From positions 11,987,231-12,051,230 of the forward strand of contig NC_089325.1 of the NCBI RefSeq assembly GCF_036669915.1: a DNA stretch of 64,000 bases, in the 5' to 3' direction. Each line of letters starts with the position of its first letter. Position 1 is the stretch's first letter. Below the pieces are notes generated by a model that was given only the letters and a program-made list of their open reading frames with translations, ran no database searches and was not told the origin of the DNA. This stretch comes from Pocillopora verrucosa (taxonomy: Eukaryota; Cnidaria; Anthozoa; Scleractinia; Pocilloporidae). A program made the translations under genes and the position numbers. Shown piece by piece: positions 38,260-54,368 of this stretch.

Positions 38260-39245
38260 CGGCTGCATGATTTAATTTCACAGAGAATTATATTATTATT
38301 ATAAAAAAAAAATTAACACCAAACGACGTTGACCAACTATTACAGTTACGCAAAGCTTCTTCAAAGCGCCCAGGATTTTTCTGAAAAACGGGTTTTCTCG
38401 CGTCCAGATCCAGTTAACGCTCGGCAAACGGGGTTGATTCTTGTTTTTCTCGCCCTAAACATGCTAAACGTGCTCAGCTAGCCTGGATATCGGAAGAGAA
38501 AGATAGCTCGACTTTTTGGTTAAACCCAAGTGATATTCAATCAAATTGGGAAATCATGCAAAGTTACAGTTTTACGTGGAGCGTCTGTCCTCTTGTTTTT
38601 TAGATCTAATTTCCCGTGTTTCTGCTTTCATTGCGATTTAATTATCAAAATTTTATGCAAAGTTGAACAGTTCCTGCGAGAACTAATCATGCCACTCACC
38701 ATGCACCACTGCCCTCACACCATAAAGTTCACGAGGTATTGCGTGTTGAAGAAGCAAAAACGTGATTTTTAACACTCGTCCCACGCTTAACGCGAGTGGC
38801 TGTTTTTACGCAAAGGAAACTCGTGTTGAGCTTCCTTTCGAAATCATGAAAAATTGAAACGAGGCAAATATAGCATCACAAAGAGCTGCTTACAAGACCT
38901 CAAAATGAAAAAAACGAAACAAAACTTAATGAGGCATGAGAAACCGCAAATGCCTAAACACTTTGTGGAGGTGTGCGTTATTTCAAGTTCTAGAAAAATC
39001 TTTGTGCGTAAAGAATCAAAACCAATGTAATTTCCCACTAGTCACACGAGGCACAATAGATGTTTGTCGGAAAAGCTAAGGAGGTGATTGACAGCAGTCA
39101 TTAAAAAGATATATTTTCAAAAACGTAGAGAAGTGCATTTCTGGTCATTTCTGTCGGTAAACGAACTGAAACCATTCACTAGTCTGGGTACTAGTCTCGA
39201 ACACAGACCTTCCTCGGCCAAGCTGTTTACTTGCAGTTGGATCAC

Positions 39246-39424
39246 TTAACACCCTAACATCAGAATGAACATTTTAACGAGAAGAATTTCTTTAACCATT
39301 AAAAGGCTTTTTAGTTAGTGATCGATACCTTAATTCTCGTGACCTTAATGTTTCATTAAGGGGTGATGCAAGTGTAAGTTAGGAGAAATCATACGCTAGT
39401 CACTCCTAGGCGTCAAAGGGTTCT
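39246..39424. mobile_element. Diverged MITE, 212-bp family
   Basis: Ends TTAACACCCTAACATC and GGCGTCAAAGGGTTC, with the internal TTAGGAGAAATC and TAGTCACTC blocks. It resembles the 7432 copy most. Confidence 0.5.
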
Positions 39425-40108
39425 TAAGAGGGAGAAAGGGATAGAAAGAGTGGAGGATAGTCGGCCTGCTTGAATTTTACCTTCCTTCTGAAAATGGAGG
39501 AGGAGTGCGTGTCGGCCTATCCTCTTCCGCCATCTTCCCCCATAAGTCCTTATTGGCTGGCTCCTTCTCGATCCGTTTTGCATCCAACGGTGGACGCTGG
39601 CTAACCTGGATATCTAAGTTATTTTTGCCTGTTTAAAGGTTGATTTTTCAAGACAAATTGTTCTGCCGTAAACTAGGAAGCTAAGCGGAAAAGATTTTTC
39701 AAGAGGAAAGCAACAAATCTCGCCTACAAACTTTTAAATTGGTCGAAAAGAGACTGAGAGGATTCTTAAACAAAGGGCAAAATTAGTTATTCTTTGAAGG
39801 CCCAGTGTTATTTTCAAATGTTTTTTCAAAATCCGAAACACAAATAGCTACCCAGAAATTGCTCTCTTTGTTTGTTGGTTTGTTTGTTTTTCCCTCGCGA
39901 AATAGTTGTTTAGTGAGTTACAATGACCTGGTCATTGGTGTTCGGCCGGCACCCTTGCTTGCGATTCTCTCCTTGACCGAAGGGTTAAGGCCGGAATACC
40001 CGTGACTTTGTTTTTTGAACTACTTTGAGCCTGTCAGTTAACAACTGTGCTTGGGTTAGGAAAGTTATCAAAAAGACCGAACACCAGAAGCTTCTATAAA
40101 ATTGCCGC

Positions 40109-40441
40109 GTTACGTAAAGTTAATCCTAGCATGAAATTCTTCAAGCTTGCCGGTGCCGATGTCCACGCACTTCGCACTCCTTGCGCATTTTGCCGCGATA
40201 ATATAGCCACTTTCTGGTAAAAGTTTAACGTACTGCGTCGATATATTTCGAAACTAATTAGTTGCTTGAAAGCAAACCAGCTAACTTGCGCAGGTGTTTC
40301 CTTCTTCATTAATTACTACTGAGGAGCGCTGCGCAAGCTTTTGCTTCACAGAACCAAGCGACAAGGAAAGTGCACGATAGACAAGGAAGGTCAAGTGGAT
40401 TGTCTCCTCTGAATAGAAAGGAGGAAAAAGCCGGTATAAAT
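40109..40441 (+). promoter_or_regulatory. Possible orphan promoter: D-box plus TATA-like box
   Basis: D-box GTTACGTAAA at 40109-40118 and TATAAAT at 40435-40441. No open reading frame of note follows before the bZIP-B 3' end. It may drive a non-coding transcript or be chance. Confidence 0.25.
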
Positions 40442-41175
40442 GGTGTATGCTTGGTTTACCCTAGCTTCTTGCGAGTGCCGTGATCCGCGCTATCTTCGCA
40501 CTGTCGTCGCACTGTCGTTACACAGTTTCTCTCCAAGTCCGTCTGTTGACACAACGTAATTGTCGTCCCCAATAATAAGGCTATTTAGCTACCAGCGATA
40601 CAGTTAGAGGTGCTCGAGATCTAAAATTTAGAAGCGCGATTTAAGTTCCTTTCTGGTGCTTCGAATCAGATACTTTCAATCTCTCTCAACCCAACCAATC
40701 TCACCATCTCGAGGTTAACACGACACCTGGATGCGAGGTTGCCACATTCCTACCTCGCCAAGTAGTCAGGTTTACAGAGGGAGTTTTCTTTGACCAAGTG
40801 AAATTGAATCGGGCATGTAACCACGATTTAAGCGCTTTGAGCCTTAATTTTCCTTAAATGGGAATATGAGTCAAAGAAAGTCCAGCCTGTATACTGTTCT
40901 AAAGTCGCGATATATTTACACAGGATTGAAGGATACATTTAACCATGAATACTACACCAAGTGTTTCACAGACGACAGGCGTTCCTTAACGCATTAAGAA
41001 TGAATTTTTCATGATGAATACATAAACTATAGCGCTGAGAATAACTTATCTTTACATCCTGAAAGAAGGAATATTGAACTGATATGAAACGCAATTTCCT
41101 TTTAATAAAACACAACGTAACGAGCAAATTGGGAGAAAATATACTCATATATCCTTCTAAAAGTGACTAACTTTG

Positions 41176-43280
41176 TTACACCATAGCGCGCAGTTTTTTC
41201 TCAGCTTTAGAGATTGCCGCTTTCAGTCTCTGAACCTGCCTTCTCAAAGTATTGTTCTCTTTTTCTAGGGTTGAAGTCTTTTTGGCGACCGCAATTTCGC
41301 GGGCTCGTTTAGCTTCGCGTGACCGTTTTGCCGCCAAATTATTCCTTTTCCTTCGTTCCCAGTACTTTTCGTCTCTACCCGTGCTAGGGTTTGGAGAGGC
41401 GCGGCGTGATTTCTTTGCTGAACAAGTTGGCTGAAAATCCTCGTCGTCATCATCTTCTTCTTCTTCTTCCGCTTCTGTATCCTCAGACACTGTAAGCTTA
41501 TCATCATCACCGAACTCACTGTTAGCCTCAGCAGCTATATCCAACGGTTTCACGTAGTTGTGATCAGTGATAACACTGATTTTGTTACGAGTTCTGAGTT
41601 TGCGCTTAAGTGAGTTCCGTCGAACATCTTCCGAAGAACAAACGACTTCGATCGCTGGCTCTTCGACAATGTTCGTAATAGTGTCAGTAGTATCATTCGA
41701 CGAGTAATCAGGGCATGGTTCCTTCAAACTATCCTCAGTGAGATACGGCAGTTTTCCTGACCGTTCATAGTCGACTTTTCCACTAGTTGAAGGCTCAAAT
41801 AAATCGTCCAATAATTTGAAAGGTTCCCCAAAGAAATCACTCGATAAACTGGATAAATTACCGAGTGATTGCGAAGCTACATCGTGTCTAAGCTGACCCG
41901 GAAAGGCAACGCTTTGCCAGGGCTCATCGTCGCCGTCTTCTTTGATCTTTATGTGAGTATACAGTTTACTGGGAAATTCGCCGTCAAAGAGGCACGTGTT
42001 GAGGGTATCCACAAGATTCGAACTCAATTCATTTTCAAATCCAAACAATTGTGGATCACTTTCATTGTCCGCTACACCGGGAGAGGAAGGAGATGAGCTT
42101 AAACCGCTGTCTTCGTCATCATCAAACCCGGACATGTTCTTCTCTGTTGAATTGAAGATAAAAGTAGGTGAGCACATTAACTTTGGACATTGACAGCGCA
42201 AATATAAATCAGTTAGGTGTGGCTGTGATTAGTAGCTCTGTATTGTACTGAGATTCAATAAAACATTATCATGTAAGAACATTCTGAATTGCGTCAGCCG
42301 CGTCGTCCTCTGTAACTGCTAGTGTTGTTCCCAACTTTTCACAAAACTGAACACGCAAAGAAACCGCCCACAAGTAGCACTTCTACGCTGAGAGTCAGGA
42401 ATGGACACTACTGTTATACCCTCTGTCCGAAATAATTAATAACAAAATTCTAAGGAACTTGTAGAAAACTGTTCTCCGGTTCAAATGGAAATACGTTCCA
42501 TACTCTTAAGTAACAAATGCCACATGAGTTTGGAAATTGTTTCAAACGAACATGGTCTATTGTTGTAAACCTTATAGTGTTTTGTTAAACTTTGCTTAAT
42601 TGAGAAAGAGATGGAGGGGCGTATTTCCTTCCTCAGGTCAGAATTCTTCAGAACTACTTCAACAATTACCAAATTTTTTTTAACTACCATGCCACATGCC
42701 ACAATTTAAGAGTACCGTGTAAAGGTGTTCTGCCTTTTAGTTACGCGGTTTTTTTGCCATGTTAACCATTAAAACTTTGTTGAGACAAAGTTGATGTAAT
42801 ATATTAATTTTGTTAAGTTAAATCTTTCGCCACAGACATTGGTTAAAAGACTAAATGAGATTTACACTTTGATACAACATAAACGTAGGGCTGTCCTTAA
42901 AATAAGGCTCGCGCTCTGATGTAACACTGCACGCACCACGTTATACCTGACTGCAGCTAAAAAAATGACCAGGAATATCTTAATGTAGTAAAGGACTTTG
43001 ATCCGGAGGGTTTTTCAAACTCGTCGGATGGCGATATTTCATTCAACTCATCACCAAAATAATTTTAGACACGAGAGACAGTTTCATTTTCGTTCAAACC
43101 AGTGCAAAATGTACCCCATTGAAAACTGTTGTTTTATCGGATGTAAATTATTATTTTGAATTGACCGCCCCATGTGTGGACGGGCAGTTCGCAAGAGTAC
43201 AGCTCGGATATTTAGCAAAATTTTATATTCTCACCCGAAATGTGAAAATTTTCAATTCCATGTGCTTGAAGCAGCTCCAT
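41176..43280 (-). CDS. PAR-like bZIP transcription factor B
   Basis: The main exon runs 42143-41176. A first exon at 43280-43235 (MELLQAHGIENFHIS) has a good GTGAG donor and joins in phase 1, giving 337 residues. If exon 1 is wrong, translation can start at the ATG at 42135 (319 residues). A DSGLSSS motif (27-33 in the long form) resembles that of bZIP-A. A highly acidic Glu/Asp run precedes a basic RR-rich stretch. The C-terminal bZIP (272-337, DEKYWERRKRNNLAAKRSR, then leucines in heptads) has the NxxAAxxSR signature and PAR-family spacing. It lies on the opposite strand to bZIP-C, with a 3.06 kb shared upstream region rich in E- and D-boxes. Function as a D-box-binding nuclear factor is inferred from family. 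Confidence 0.85.
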
Positions 43281-43418
43281 GAGTTTTGACGACGTCTCGT
43301 AAGGTAATCTGCCACAAGATCTGAATCGCTCGCTGACTAGTTTCGCGATGACTCGGTGACTCTTCAAGACTACACTGGTGACAATTATTTCGCCGGTAGT
43401 TTATTTACGAACGAGGGA

Positions 43419-43811
43419 CACGTGCATGCTTCTATTACAAAGGAGTGTGAATCAATTAAATTTCAAACATTTATGTAATGTATTACATAACAAGACATTT
43501 GATTGGTCGACGTTGGTAAACTCACGTTGGATCTCACGTTTCCGGTTTCTTCAGCTTAGACGTAGTCACATTGCAAATTTATGTGTAACGAACCACGTGT
43601 GACGATACACGTGTCTGGGGGAATGTCGTGACTTCGAAGCGCGTGACTGAGCTTTCCGCGATCCAATTTCTATGCGGGCAATTTAGCAGCGATCAGGTTT
43701 TAAAGTAAAAAATTTAATTATCATCGAAATTTTCTATTAACTTGAAGTCCATTTTCCGAAGATTGGAGCAATCTTATCTAATATCTGTCGTGTCACGCAC
43801 GATTATGTAAC
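43419..43811. promoter_or_regulatory. E-box and D-box cluster upstream of bZIP-B
   Basis: CACGTG at 43419-43424, 43594-43599 and 43608-43613 (the last two 8 bp apart). D-boxes TTATGTAA (43471-43478) and TTACATAA (43483-43490) form an inverted pair, and ATTATGTAAC lies at 43802-43811. The cluster starts 139 bp upstream of the bZIP-B exon 1 ATG. A variant site CTTATGCAAT follows near 43834. Confidence 0.6.
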
Positions 43812-46338
43812 TCGCCTCTCTTTTGGTTTCGGCTTATGCAATACAAATCGTTCTTTAAAACCACAACACATGACCGTCCTCGTGAAGAAAGGCTGTCAAG
43901 CCTGTGGTTAGACAGTTAAAATTGGGTGTCCTGTCTCGATAACCATGAAATTTTACAAACTAGTAAGACTTTTGTAGCAAATTAATAGGCGGTCTTTGGA
44001 GAGGAAAGGAGGAAAGCACATTCACAGGTCTTTCCGTTAAATTTCGCTGAACTTTTTTCCCAAATTGACATTCTTATAAACTCTAACAGCACATTGCAGT
44101 CAGCCGTTCTGTTTTGGTTGCGCGTTTACCTTTGTACTTCGGTGCTGCTGTATTTTTTATGGAAAAAATGTTTTTTTGTTATCTCGAAATTGACTACGTT
44201 TGACACTAGGATTCCCCCCATCGTCCGGGATTACAGATTACACTGATAGTGGGTACGTTTTCAGCACGGCATGTGAACGCAGCGCCGAACGCGTGAGATA
44301 TCGCGTTGAACACGCGAAGATAAATTCCATAACTTCAAGCAACCATGTATCATCTTGTTCCTTCACTGACAAGAAACGCTTTCCTTTTCCCTCAACAACT
44401 TGACGGAAGAGTGGAGTGGTACGAAAGGCGGGTAACATGCGGGTAGGTCTTTCAGCAGTGATTGGCGATATCAAATTTATAAGATAAACACTTTTCAGTA
44501 TCTCAGTAAGCCGTTTACTACTGCATTTATTACGTGCTCAACCGTTGAATTATTATTTTTTTTACACTCCCATTTCACAGAACTTTTCCATCTCGCACTT
44601 CCTCGTCTAAATTTTCGATTATCTTTTTTCACAGTACTGTTCTTATCCAGGGAAAGCCCCTATTAAAGATGATCTCTAACCTTGGGCGGTTTCGATATTT
44701 CGATATTTTCATCTGTTTCATTTCCCTCCATGAATTGTGAGAAATGTCATCAGATCAATGATTTACGTTATTCTTTAAGAATATTGGCATTTGATAAATT
44801 GTGGATTTTAAGCCGTTGGAAATATTCAAATTCGTTGGAAAAAAAAACTAATTTCCGGCATTCGATATTACATTCAACGTCACGCGAACAAACATAATTT
44901 TCATTCGATAAGGATGATCACTATTCGATTAAAAGATTATGATTTTATATTAGAAAAATCAACTTCATTCGAAATTACATTGTCTTCGTTAATGTCACCA
45001 TAACAGTGATGACACGACCACAAATTTTCCCGCCATTTATCATCTGTAAATGAAGGATTCATGGACTTAGGCTAAAATTCTGATAGTAGTTATGCACGTG
45101 TAAACTATCTGACCAGACTATGAGCAGTCCTTCTTTCAGCGAAGTCAGCCTGCTGTGTGGAACTTTCTGTCTTTTTCCGCTGACAGTTTAAACACTCGTC
45201 CGAACTACTTCGCTCCCCACAGGATCGAACCTAGGGCCCACTTTGGTTTCTCGAAGGTTCCGGTAACGTAACGGGCTCGTAAAACTATTCTGTTTCCCTT
45301 CAAGATAGGTTTAAAAAAGTTTTGAAAATTAAGAAAATGAATGGATTGGTTAGAGCGTCAGAGCCAGCTTCACCACTCTTTAGATTTCGATTTCAAAATA
45401 TATTTTTGGGCCCGTTATGTTACCGTGACTTTGAAGAAATAGGCCCATGGCGCGGAAAGATTCGAACTATCAGAGCCCTGACCGCCACATATGAAAAATT
45501 TTTGTCGCGTAAAACAAATCCGAATTGATACGAGTGAAGAAAAGTCGATACGCATCGGTCAAACCCTTACTCGTGAGAGAGGAGGCCGAACTAGAGACCA
45601 GTTTGTGTTAACCCTTCGAGACACTAGAAATGCTTTCGGACAGCAAAACAACTATCCAAAAGAAGTGGGTGCCCTGAGAAGAATGAGACATTTGGCAAAT
45701 ACGTCATTTCACTCGTGATATTTTGAGTCGAACACTCGAAGAGAAATTCTAAAAATACGGGTGCCTATTTATTAGTCTCTGTTCAATCAGTATATGAGAT
45801 TCAATATTTTTGTAAATTATAGGTCTACGTTGATCTTATTGGCATTCAATTTTTTTTTCACCTGCACTACTAAACAAAAGGATGTTAATGATGATGACAT
45901 CTTCGGCAAGTTTCGTGTCATCTTCGGTAAGTTTCAGACGTCTCCGGACATAATCGAGTTTTTCTAACAAATGACTCAATGTCAGAACATAAATGTTTGC
46001 CTTTTAGCTCCATGTTACTCGTCTTATCTGCATATTAACGCCCACGGCGTCAAATTGAATGTTTACACCGTCTCGTTCTCTAGACCACTAGTCCAGCAAA
46101 ATGAAAACAATAAATGAATTTTAAATACTCGAGGGAAATCAGTCCGGAGAAAGGTGTCCAATTCTTTGAATTTATTTCAACCATGCCCATTTACAATTGT
46201 CAACTTTTTTTTCTTAGTCATCAAGTTATGCATATCTTCGAACCTTCCAAATAAAAGCTGAAAAGTCATAGCTTTTGTTGATGATCAAAGCCTCGACGGA
46301 CGATATCTTACTAAGGCAGCCACTACAAGAATTCAAAA
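43812..46338. other. Remainder of the bZIP-B/bZIP-C divergent spacer
   Basis: No gene is seen. One further CACGTG is at 45095-45100. B-box-like sequences on the minus strand near 45232 (GGTTCGATCC) and 45449 (GTTCGAATC) suggest decayed tRNA-derived repeats. An ATAAAAG at about 46251 lies ~90 bp before the bZIP-C ATG and could be its TATA-like element. Confidence 0.4.
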
Positions 46339-48766
46339 ATGGCCGCACGTAAATTCATCCCAGGTAATGTTAGTATTATAGTAGTTTAAAAAGAGGGATA
46401 ACTTTACCCAACAGCTCAGCTAGAAATTTCGTATGCCTTCCCGGAGAGCAGTTCATCCTATTCATGCAGGCACTCCCAACTATCACGAGTGAATAACCTT
46501 GGTCAAAACAATCTCTAATTCCACCACATGATATTTATTTTTGTGGCTGAACAAAACCGAATTTATTTTCTTTGACAACCTAAGCCTTCGTCAAGTACTT
46601 AAAGTTAATTCGTACGACAACCCAACTTTTAAAAAACTAGTTTTTGTAAAACAATAGATTAAAGTCCTCGCTAATTATCTTGGATCCCAGATAAATTTCA
46701 TAAGATATCGGCAAAGACATAGCTCCTTGTGCACACGATTTACGGTTTACGGTGGGCAAATTAATTTTGCTAGGTTTTGTAACAGTCCACGAAACTAAAC
46801 TAAAAACTCCCATTTGTGTGAAGTGCTTTGCAATAAATCCAATTTATGCAAAAATCCGAATAGTGTGGACGGCCCTGATTTGAGTTTTTTGAAATTAAAA
46901 TGTCTCATGATCAAAACTTAAAATATTGTCTCACCATGACGCCGAACAGTATGCAAGCAGTTTACTTTACTCTATTTTCGTTAGAGTCAGCATCAATTTG
47001 CCTGTTCGAAGCTTTCACTTGATATTAAAGGTCTTCGTAAATGATTTGCAAACCGGGTATTTAAAATGTACTCATTTCATAATAATTTTACGGTATGTTG
47101 ACCAGGAACAAAAATAAATCCGCGAAACAAGAGGGCTGGTCGACATATATTAGAATATCTACCAAAAAGGAAAGCCAAAATAAAGTTTTGATAGCTGCAA
47201 AAAGAAGGAAAAGTATTTGGCTGATTAGTAACATGGCCTTGTCCATCAAAGACCTCTCTGGTCCTTAATCGAGGCAGTGCAAAGGTGTGCCAAAACCGGA
47301 GACGTGAAATTGAAATCCTCTTGGGGGTCGGATTTTTAGTCGCACACTCGTGACAAAACGAGCATTAAAACCTCTCTCTAAATTTTAAAGCATCTATTTT
47401 TTTTAGTGTGGGGGCCGGTTTTATGCTGTCCTTCGAAAACATGCAATTTTTGTGTTGTTTTAAGCGTGTGGAATGTGCGAGTTCGAAGATCCTGACCATA
47501 CCATATATACCTTAACACAAAGTACTTCTCTAAATGACGCCATGCACAAGGACTTTAATCCCACTCACTCCCATGAATGATAAGACCATAAATTCTCCTC
47601 ACTTTCAAGAAAACTGAAGATGTCGATTAAATAATCAACGATAAACGAAAACTAAAGTAACACTTAAAATTTTATGTGGACGATGAAAGGACCAGGTTTT
47701 AAAAAATAACAGTTTCATGGAACTACTCGACTTAAAAATGCGTCTTTCTTGAATTTTAGAATAAGTAGCACGCAGATATTAGAGATTTCGGGATTCAAGC
47801 GTCGTATCTCTGAAGCATAACCTCAAAAAAAGGTTGATGATTTTAATTTTCCGCTTGAGCACACGAGACTAGTACAAAGAGGTCAGACTAAAAAGTAAGC
47901 TTGGTGTTTGAGGAAACCTTGGCCTCGTATGTTCAGTACAGAATTAAGGTCGAGAAGGGTAGAAAATGTTTCAGTTTAGCTTTAACAATTTGGGTTCTAT
48001 AATGTATAAAAATTCAACGCACGCAATCTTTCAATTTTTCTTTTATACCCCTCTGACAGGCAGAGAAAGATTCTGTCAAAATTTGCCATCTCCCGAAAAT
48101 GTATCAAGTAGAAGTTCACCCTGTTCAACGGTCTTCTCAGACGACGGCAAGGATTACTATGACTTTCAGTTATACAGCCCCCTTAATGTCGACTGCGATT
48201 TCCAACTGACACCTGAACTTACCAGACTCGATATGGCTTCCTCTGCCATTGATTGGCTTGAGAACCTGGATTCATCTCTTCAAACAGAAGGAGGTTCACA
48301 CACAAATGTTGCAGAGGATCACCAGCGTAATATGATGACGTCATACAGGAACGCGGGTGTGGATTGTCAAGTTGGTGCTGCTGTTACGTTTTTCAACCCT
48401 GTACAACCTAGACATGCTTACGGTCCTTCTCCAACAGAGGTTGCCACCTTCGAATGTCATTTTTCTCCTCATTCTTACCCAAAGGATAGGAACAACCTAG
48501 ATTCTGTTGATTGCGTTTCTGATCAGAAATGGAAAAGAAGCAGGTACTCTGTCCCGGATGAATGCAAAGATGAGAAATACTGGAGAAATCGATCACGCAA
48601 CAACATGTCTGCGAGAAAATCTCGGCAAGCGAAGAGAGACAAAGATCGCTTGGTCGCAAGGAAGATGGAGGAACTTGAGAAAGAAAATGCCATGCTAAAA
48701 ATGATGCTGGCAAATTTCATGGTTCAACATCAGCGGCAACAACAGCGCTCGCTTCCTTGGCAATAG
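46339..48766 (+). CDS. PAR-like bZIP transcription factor C (divergent)
   Basis: Exon 1 (46339-46363, MAARKFIP) joins exon 2 (48060-48766) in phase 1 across a 1.70 kb intron, giving 243 residues starting MAARKFIPGRERFCQNLPSP. The open frame continues upstream of the exon 2 acceptor, but that extension is intronic. The bZIP occupies about 179-232 (DEKYWRNRSRNNMSARKSRQ...EELEKENAMLK). The usual AA of the basic region NxxAAxxSR is SA here, and the zipper is short with few leucines, so dimer choice and DNA affinity may differ from A and B. The tail is Gln-rich. The DEKYW lead-in and the intron position tie it to A and B. Nuclear DNA-binding role is inferred from family. Confidence 0.85.
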
Positions 48767-48845
48767 TTTCTCTTTGAAAAAAAAAAACAAAAGTATTCAT
48801 TTTGTATTAGCCGGCGTGAAAGCATAGACGTTCCCACTTTCAACT

Positions 48846-48851
48846 AATAAA
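48846..48851 (+). other. Polyadenylation signal of bZIP-C
   Basis: AATAAA 80 bp after the stop codon. Confidence 0.6.
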
Positions 48852-49037
48852 TCACGTAATTAAATAATGTGTGCGTGCGACTGAAATTATTTGAAGGTAC
48901 GAATACTTACGCTTAGCATCCTAAAGTTACACCACGACGTAGAAGAAGGTGGCAATGAGACTTCCTCATTAAATATACAACCTTTGCTTTTATAACGAGT
49001 ACACAGCCGATAGGAGACGGAGCTCGACAGAGTGTTT

Positions 49038-49145
49038 CACGTGACGTAACACTTTCAGTTTAAAAGAACGTGTGTGTTTACGTGTGTATATTTGAAGGAA
49101 TTACATAAACTCGGTCTGTAATTGCTGGTTTGGTTTATAAATAGC
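49038..49145 (+). promoter_or_regulatory. Orphan clock-type promoter (E-box, CRE/D-box-like, D-box, TATA)
   Basis: CACGTG (49038-49043) overlaps TGACGTAAC (49042-49050). A D-box TTACATAA follows at 49101-49108, and TTTATAAATAG at about 49134-49144. The composition mirrors the bZIP-A and -B upstream regions, but no plus-strand gene follows: a MITE starts at 49181 and then comes the 3' end of TMEM184C. It could be a bZIP-C downstream enhancer, a non-coding RNA promoter, or the relic of a lost copy. Confidence 0.4.
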
Positions 49146-49180
49146 TGCGGTTGACGGCCTTATCTGTTCCAGCGTAGACT

Positions 49181-49378
49181 TGACCCTTTAACTCCAAGGA
49201 ATGATCAAGACAGAATTTCTTCTTACTATATCAATACCATATCAAGCAGACAAGTGATGAGAATAAACGGGATTATTTAGTTGATCCAGCACAAAAATCT
49301 CCGAACTGACAACATAAGAATTGTATAACAGACAGTGAGAGGAACCACTGAGAGAAGATCTTCGGAGTCAAAGGGTGA
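49181..49378. mobile_element. 212-bp-family MITE, inverted relative to 29468
   Basis: Ends TGACCCTTTAACTCC and GGAGTCAAAGGGTGA, with the interior family blocks in reverse order (AAGACAGAATTTCTTCTTAC near the left). Confidence 0.65.
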
Positions 49379-49621
49379 CGTTTTGCTTTCTTCCCTTCAT
49401 TCAAAATTCAATGAATGGTAACATTACTTAATTATTCAATAATTTAATTCCATTATTAAAATTAAAAGTGAAAACAGAAAATATCAATAAATCTAGCTTT
49501 TTTTTGGTCCCTTTTCGAATTCGTTTAAATTAGTATAAACGCGACCTGAGAGACGCATTGTTAGTCTTGACACATTAAGTTCCTTTAATTGCCATGATCG
49601 AGCGTTCGAAACGTGCAGTTT

Positions 49622-53960
<4,339 letters not shown>

Positions 53961-54368
53961 TGAAAGCAAAGTACTTATGCCACGCAAAATCAATGCGCGT
54001 AATAAGTCAACGCGAGGAATAATTGTTCCTTAAATCATAGAGTTGGAAGGAAAATCAAGCCACAAATCGTTCGTTTCCTTGTGTTACTTTCACTTCGAAA
54101 CGTTCCAGTCGCCAATTTCCCAATCAAAATAATATTGTTGTCGGAGCTTGTTTATTCGTTGAGGTTCGTGTTACAGTCGTGAAACGTTCGTAAAACTTCG
54201 TTTTCTCTTCGGTCAAGATGCTTTACTCAGCGGTATAACGCACAACTCTACGTGCGCAAAGTTCGACCTTTGGATTGTTGCGTGTTTCCTGTGTTGATAA
54301 TCTTCATCGATGGACTTTCATATCACACTTTCCTTAACTTTGGTTCTCAACTATTGATCAACGCACAC
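53961..54368. promoter_or_regulatory. Bidirectional promoter of TMEM184C and ETFDH
   Basis: A 408 bp spacer between divergent start codons. It contains two CCAAT motifs (around 54112-54125, GCCAATTTCCCAATC) and no clear TATA box, as expected of a housekeeping divergent pair. Confidence 0.6.

Larger units (their letters stand above)
36724..41175. other. Spacer upstream of the grainyhead-like gene
   Basis: No coding exon is recognised. It holds an E-box CACGTG (37372-37377) near a CCAAT box, perfect D-boxes at 38250-38259 and 40109-40118, a diverged MITE (39246-39424) and a TATA-like TATAAAT (40435-40441). The minus-strand frame at 37584-37808 has no domain. Confidence 0.5.

Noticed and set aside
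45200-45530. tRNA genes on the minus strand
   Set aside because: Only B-box-like words are present, without matching A boxes or stems.
47966-48059. Upstream open frame before bZIP-C exon 2
   Set aside because: A strong acceptor at 48059 follows it, and the 46339 exon gives a sensible start.
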